A stretch of DNA of 64,000 nt from Marvania coccoides. Lineage: Eukaryota > Chlorophyta > Trebouxiophyceae > Chlorellales > Chlorellaceae. Both the position numbers and the translations under genes were made by a program. Shown here piece after piece: positions 60,306-64,000 of this stretch; within the stretch, counting starts at the first letter, position 1, and each line of letters opens with the position of its first letter. The notes under the pieces were generated by a model. That model saw nothing but the letters and a program-made list of their open reading frames with translations, did no database searches and was not told the origin of the DNA. The stretch spans positions 193,501-257,500 of the forward strand of contig OY978107.1 of assembly GCA_963854735.1 (NCBI GenBank), given 5' to 3'.

Positions 60306-63300
60306 TCACACGAAGTAGGACGCCGGCGATGCCACGTCCCGAATGGCCTCCCACTGCTCCTGCGTCAGCGCCTCCTTTGCTTCCGCCAAGCCTCCCTCTT
60401 CATGGGTTCGCCTAAACTCAGACAGCGCCTTTGCAACCGTGCCCTTCACAGGAGCAGGCTGTGAAGCCAGCCGTACCAGCGCCATCAGCACGTCAGGCAG
60501 CCAGGGCGGCACATCGTAAGGGGAAGAAAGGACGAGCGCATGGAGCGCCAGCGCAGCGCCGTGGCGGGCGGGGAGCGCAGCGGCGGCGCCATTTCTTTCT
60601 TCCTGAGTGGGGGCGACAGCGGTGGGGGCGCGGCGGCGGCGGCGAGCAGGGAACAGTTCGGCTGCGCGGGCAAGGAAGCGCTCTCTCAGCGCTGCAGCTT
60701 CTTCGTGGGGCAGCCCGCGAATTACGCCAGACAGGGTGGCGGACGCGAGCTCGCGCACCTCCAGCTTGTCGTCTTCCAGCCTCTCCAGCACCTTTAAAAA
60801 AAAAAGAATGTGGTTTTTGTGAGAAAATGGAGGAGAAGTAAAACGAGGACTTCGAAAAAGAATTTTAGTTATAAAGAAACCCCGCTGAATATGAAATTAA
60901 ATAGCAAACCCCCAAAATCTAGCATACTCGCCATTTCTAGCACCGCAGCGGTGCCGTCCTTGCCCAGCAGCAGCGCGTGCCGGAACCAGAAAAACTGTGA
61001 GTAGACCAGCGCAGCAGCGCGCTCTGGCCACAGCTCAGCACGTGAAGCAGCACGCAACGCCCGCAGCGTGGCGCCCGCCTCTTCCACCCCCAGCGGTTGG
61101 TACTTGGCCGCGATCAGCGACTTTTTCGCCACCAGCGCCACAAATTGCAGCTCAGAGGGGACTAAGTCTTGCAGACGCAGCAGGCTGGGTAGCAGGCGCA
61201 CCACGAGGGGGGTGACGGCGGTGGAGGGGTGGCTGGCCAGCATCTGCAGCACAAATTCCACGCAGAACGCCACTTGGCCCACCGCTGCTTGGTACGCTTC
61301 TTCCTCTGCGGACACAGGAGCAGCAGAAGTGGCATCGAAGGGGAAATGAATCCCGCCTTCGAGCCTTTCCACCTCCATTTCCGCCGCTTCTTTGTCTGCG
61401 CTCTCCATCTCCTCCTCTTCTCCTTCCTCCCCGCTGCCCTCTGAATCGACTTCTGCCTCCATGGGCCGTAGACCCGCCCCGTTGGCCAGCTCAGCAGCCG
61501 CCATGGCCGCATCAGCTGCAGCCAGCACCGCTGCGTCGTCAGAGGCAGCAGCACCCCCTTTGCCGTTGCTACCGCCAGCACCTGCAGCAGCGCCCATGGC
61601 ACGCGTTCTAGCGTGCAGAACAGCGGTCGCGGCATCAAACTGCGTGCCCAGGTGGTCCACAAAGGCTGCCGCTGCCGCCTGCAGCTCCTCTTTGCTCTGC
61701 ACTTCACTCGTGCTTCCACCACCGCTGCTGCGGTATTTTTCGCTGCTTTGCCGTGCGCTTGAGCCTGCTACATCGATGGCGGGAGCCAGCAACGCGCTGG
61801 AGATGTCAGCAGCCAGCCCGGCAGCCGCACGGCGCACCATTTCGCCCGACACCAGCGTCAGTGAGGGCAGCTCCGCTAAGCACCACCCCAGCAGCGCACG
61901 CACCGCAGCGGGAAGGGTACCCCCCCCAGACGTGCCCAGCATCTCGTCCAGCGCGTCCGCAGCGTACGTAACCCGCTTGAACGTCGCTGCAGACGCCTCC
62001 GACCCACCCGCCACTGCCGCTGCCGCCGCCATGCTTGCTTTCTCTGCCTGCTGGGCTCCGTTCACGGTGGTGGCCATGGCGATGTCCAGCAGGGCAGGGA
62101 CCAGCGCCTCGTGCCCGGTGGTTGAGAGGTTATTGAGCGCAAACTGCAGCACCGCTGACCATGTGGGAGTCACGTCCAATGGAGCTGCACTCATCGCCTT
62201 CGCCAGCGTAGGAGCGATCCACTCCGCCCAGTCCACGTGGGAGTGGGCCGCAGGGGAGGCTGCTAGGCCCGCGAGGGCCTCGGCTGCGGCTGCTAGGGCG
62301 GGGCGATCTGCGTCTTGAGGGCGGGAGAGAGCTGCCTCGATGGGAGCACGCAAAGCAGGAATAACGTAGTCAGGAGCCACCTGGGAATGGGCATAATAAG
62401 AAAATAAGTAACGTAAGGTGGGGGTTTGTCGACATTCACACAGAAAATGAAGGGGGAACAGGAAGAAATAAAGGAATGGGCGCAAACAATGGAGTAATCC
62501 AAAATATAAATTTGAGCACGGGTGGGTTGGCTTTACCTGCGCGAGGATTTGCACAAGGCGGGCGTGGTAGGCCATGAAGTGCGCTGCGTCCACAGCTTCG
62601 ACACTGGTGCGCTGGGAGGGCCACTCAGAGGCTCTGGCCAAGGTAGAAATGAGCGCCTTGGCAGGGGCTGCGAAAAAAGACGTTAAGGATGAGCGAAAAT
62701 GTAATAAAGACACACGAAAATGTTAATAATAGCGTTGGGCTGTGAATTCTGGTACATATATATTGAAGTTGCCAGGTTATGGAGCAGTAACAGTTTTTTC
62801 CACTCGAAAACCGCCAACCAAAATTATATTTATTTACAAAGAAAAAAGAATGTTGCTATTCCATAACCTTATAAGATAGCTGGTTGCTGCTGGCTTACCT
62901 TCGTCTCGAGACATCAGCCGCAGGGTCTGCGCCTCGGGGCCGCCCACCAGCGCCGCGTGAGCGTGCCCAAGATTATCCAGCAGCTTGGGCATTGACATAG
63001 TGCCAGCGGCAGCAGTCAGCGCAGCTTTGGCGGCAGCCACAGCCTCAGGCCCCATTCCGCCCTCAAGAGAGGCCCTAGGATTCCACAGAGGCAGCACCTG
63101 CACTCCCAAACGCCAAAAAATTGGTTGAATCAAGCTTTCTTGAGGGAAATCCTGCATAGGTCATATTGCTTCATATTGATTCACACGTACCATGGTGTTG
63201 ATGGCGAGGGCGGACACCGTGCGCGTGATCACCACTTCCGAGCTCAGCAGCGTGTTCACGTAGTGCGTCATCAGCTTCCCCGCAGATTCAGGCGCCACCG

Positions 63301-64000
63301 CCGGCAGCAGCAGGAGCGGATAACAATTGGCCGCCGCCACGTACCTCCAGGGCAGCTGCGGTGCAGCTCCCGCCGCCGCGTCTTCTCCCCCGTCCCCAGC
63401 GCCTGACTGGGAAGCAAGAGCAACTCCCGTTGCAGCGGCCATGGCGTCTTCACAGATGGCTTCTGCGATCTGAGACTCGCCAGGGGGCTTGATGTACCGG
63501 AACGAAAGCATGAGCGACGCCATGAGCACCGTCATTTGCGATTCTACCCCGGTATGAGCGGCACTGGCCATTAGGGCCAGCGTCAAAGCACGGAGGCCCT
63601 GCCAGTCGCGCGTGACGTGGCGCCAGATGGAGACGAAGCGCACGAGGCTGGAGGAGGCTGCCATCATGCCCTGCTCCTGCTCCGACTCTGCATAAAACCG
63701 CGATTTCTAGGAATTAGAAGAGAAAAGCTTTCCAGAGCAAAGAAACGAGTTATTAAGCGATAAAATGTGCGGATAGATTTGTGATGGTGGGATATGGCAA
63801 GAATATGTGTGTAGGATAAGCGTATAATATGGGCGTAAATGTCAGCTGCTCACCAGCTTCTCCTGCGGCGGCAGCAGCTTTGGCGGCAGCCGCCTGCGCA
63901 GCCGCCCGCAGCCACGGCACGGCGTCCGCGGTGGTGACTGAAGGGTCAAAGACAAGCTTGGTGTCAACCTTGGCCATGCCGCTGAAGATGGGGGCCAGTA
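60306..64000 (-). CDS. Proteasome activator PA200/Blm10, 5' part outside window
   Basis: C-terminal part of the large HEAT-repeat activator that caps the 20S proteasome. Exons on the minus strand: >64000-63854, 63687-63191, 63097-62899, 62667-62537, 62380-60932, 60791-60306; the 5' end is cut by the window. Diagnostic segments are at the end: LEDDKLEVRELASATLSGVI, ALALHALVLSSPYDVPPWLP, VKGTVAKALSEFRRTHE, and EQWEAIRDVASPASYFV. HEAT-like Ala-rich helices precede, with an acidic insertion (SEGSGEEGEEEEMESADKE). Known PA200/Blm10 proteins end YYA, a gate-opening HbYX-type tail; here the last residues are YFV. The last intron uses a GC donor, ATG|GCGAGT, the only choice that keeps frame into VLERLEDDK. 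Confidence 0.92.

Overview
The window is nuclear DNA from a photosynthetic eukaryote, most likely a chlorophyte green alga (class not resolved). Coding exons are GC-rich, while introns and spacers are AT-rich and mostly 60-250 bp. I modelled 68 introns and all reading frames close across them. One gene (DUF4079-type membrane protein) starts with a simple green-type chloroplast transit peptide and no secretory signal, which argues for a primary plastid. A PHD-Agenet protein and a three-repeat MYB fit the green lineage. No organelle, rRNA, tRNA or CRISPR features were seen.

Layout. 0.4-3.0 kb: secreted sulfatase with an extra C-terminal domain (-). 3.5-9.6 kb: replication-dependent histone cluster, H3(-)/H4(+), H2B(-)/H2A(+), H4(-)/H3(+). 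The two H3/H4 pairs are arms of a 1,240-bp inverted repeat with no difference that I could find, and all six genes end in the same 16-nt stem-loop. A possible small secreted-protein gene lies inside. 10-12 kb: retroelement remnants. 12.5-16.9 kb: PHD-Agenet chromatin reader (-). 18.1-21.2 kb: R1R2R3 MYB (-). 22.6-23.9 kb: type II membrane sulfotransferase (-). 25-26.1 kb: double cystatin (+). 26.5-28.1 kb: RNase T2 with GPI-type tail (-). 28.3-29.6 kb: plastid DUF4079 protein (+). 30.1-32.6 kb: U-box cyclophilin PPIL2/CYP65 (-). 33.2-34.2 kb: ribosomal protein eS7 (+). 34.6-37.7 kb: phospholipase B-like protein (+). 38.5-39.8 kb: Scd6/LSM14 mRNP protein (+). 40.7-42.8 kb: unknown disordered protein (+). 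43-46 kb: repeat island with two retroelement families and a 0.7-kb tetranucleotide array. 46.7-50.8 kb: WDR44-like WD40 protein (+). 51.1-52.2 kb: linker histone H1-like (+). 53.1-58.8 kb: single-module NRPS-like membrane enzyme (-). 60.3-64 kb: proteasome activator PA200/Blm10, truncated by the window end (-).

Most notable items. (1) A 1,418-aa, 11-exon adenylation-carrier-membrane protein with three left-handed beta-helix/transmembrane blocks and no condensation domain. This is the architecture of bacterial epsilon-poly-lysine synthetase, here in an algal nuclear gene. (2) The perfectly homogenised H3-H4 inverted duplication. (3) Five of 68 modelled introns use GC-AG borders. One lies in the H1-like gene, where intron retention would stay open and turn an acidic tail into an arginine-rich tail through a frame change. 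(4) A conserved TGGAAA-type element after each histone stem-loop. Functional statements are inferred from motifs; exon joins were chosen from splice consensus and frame continuity.
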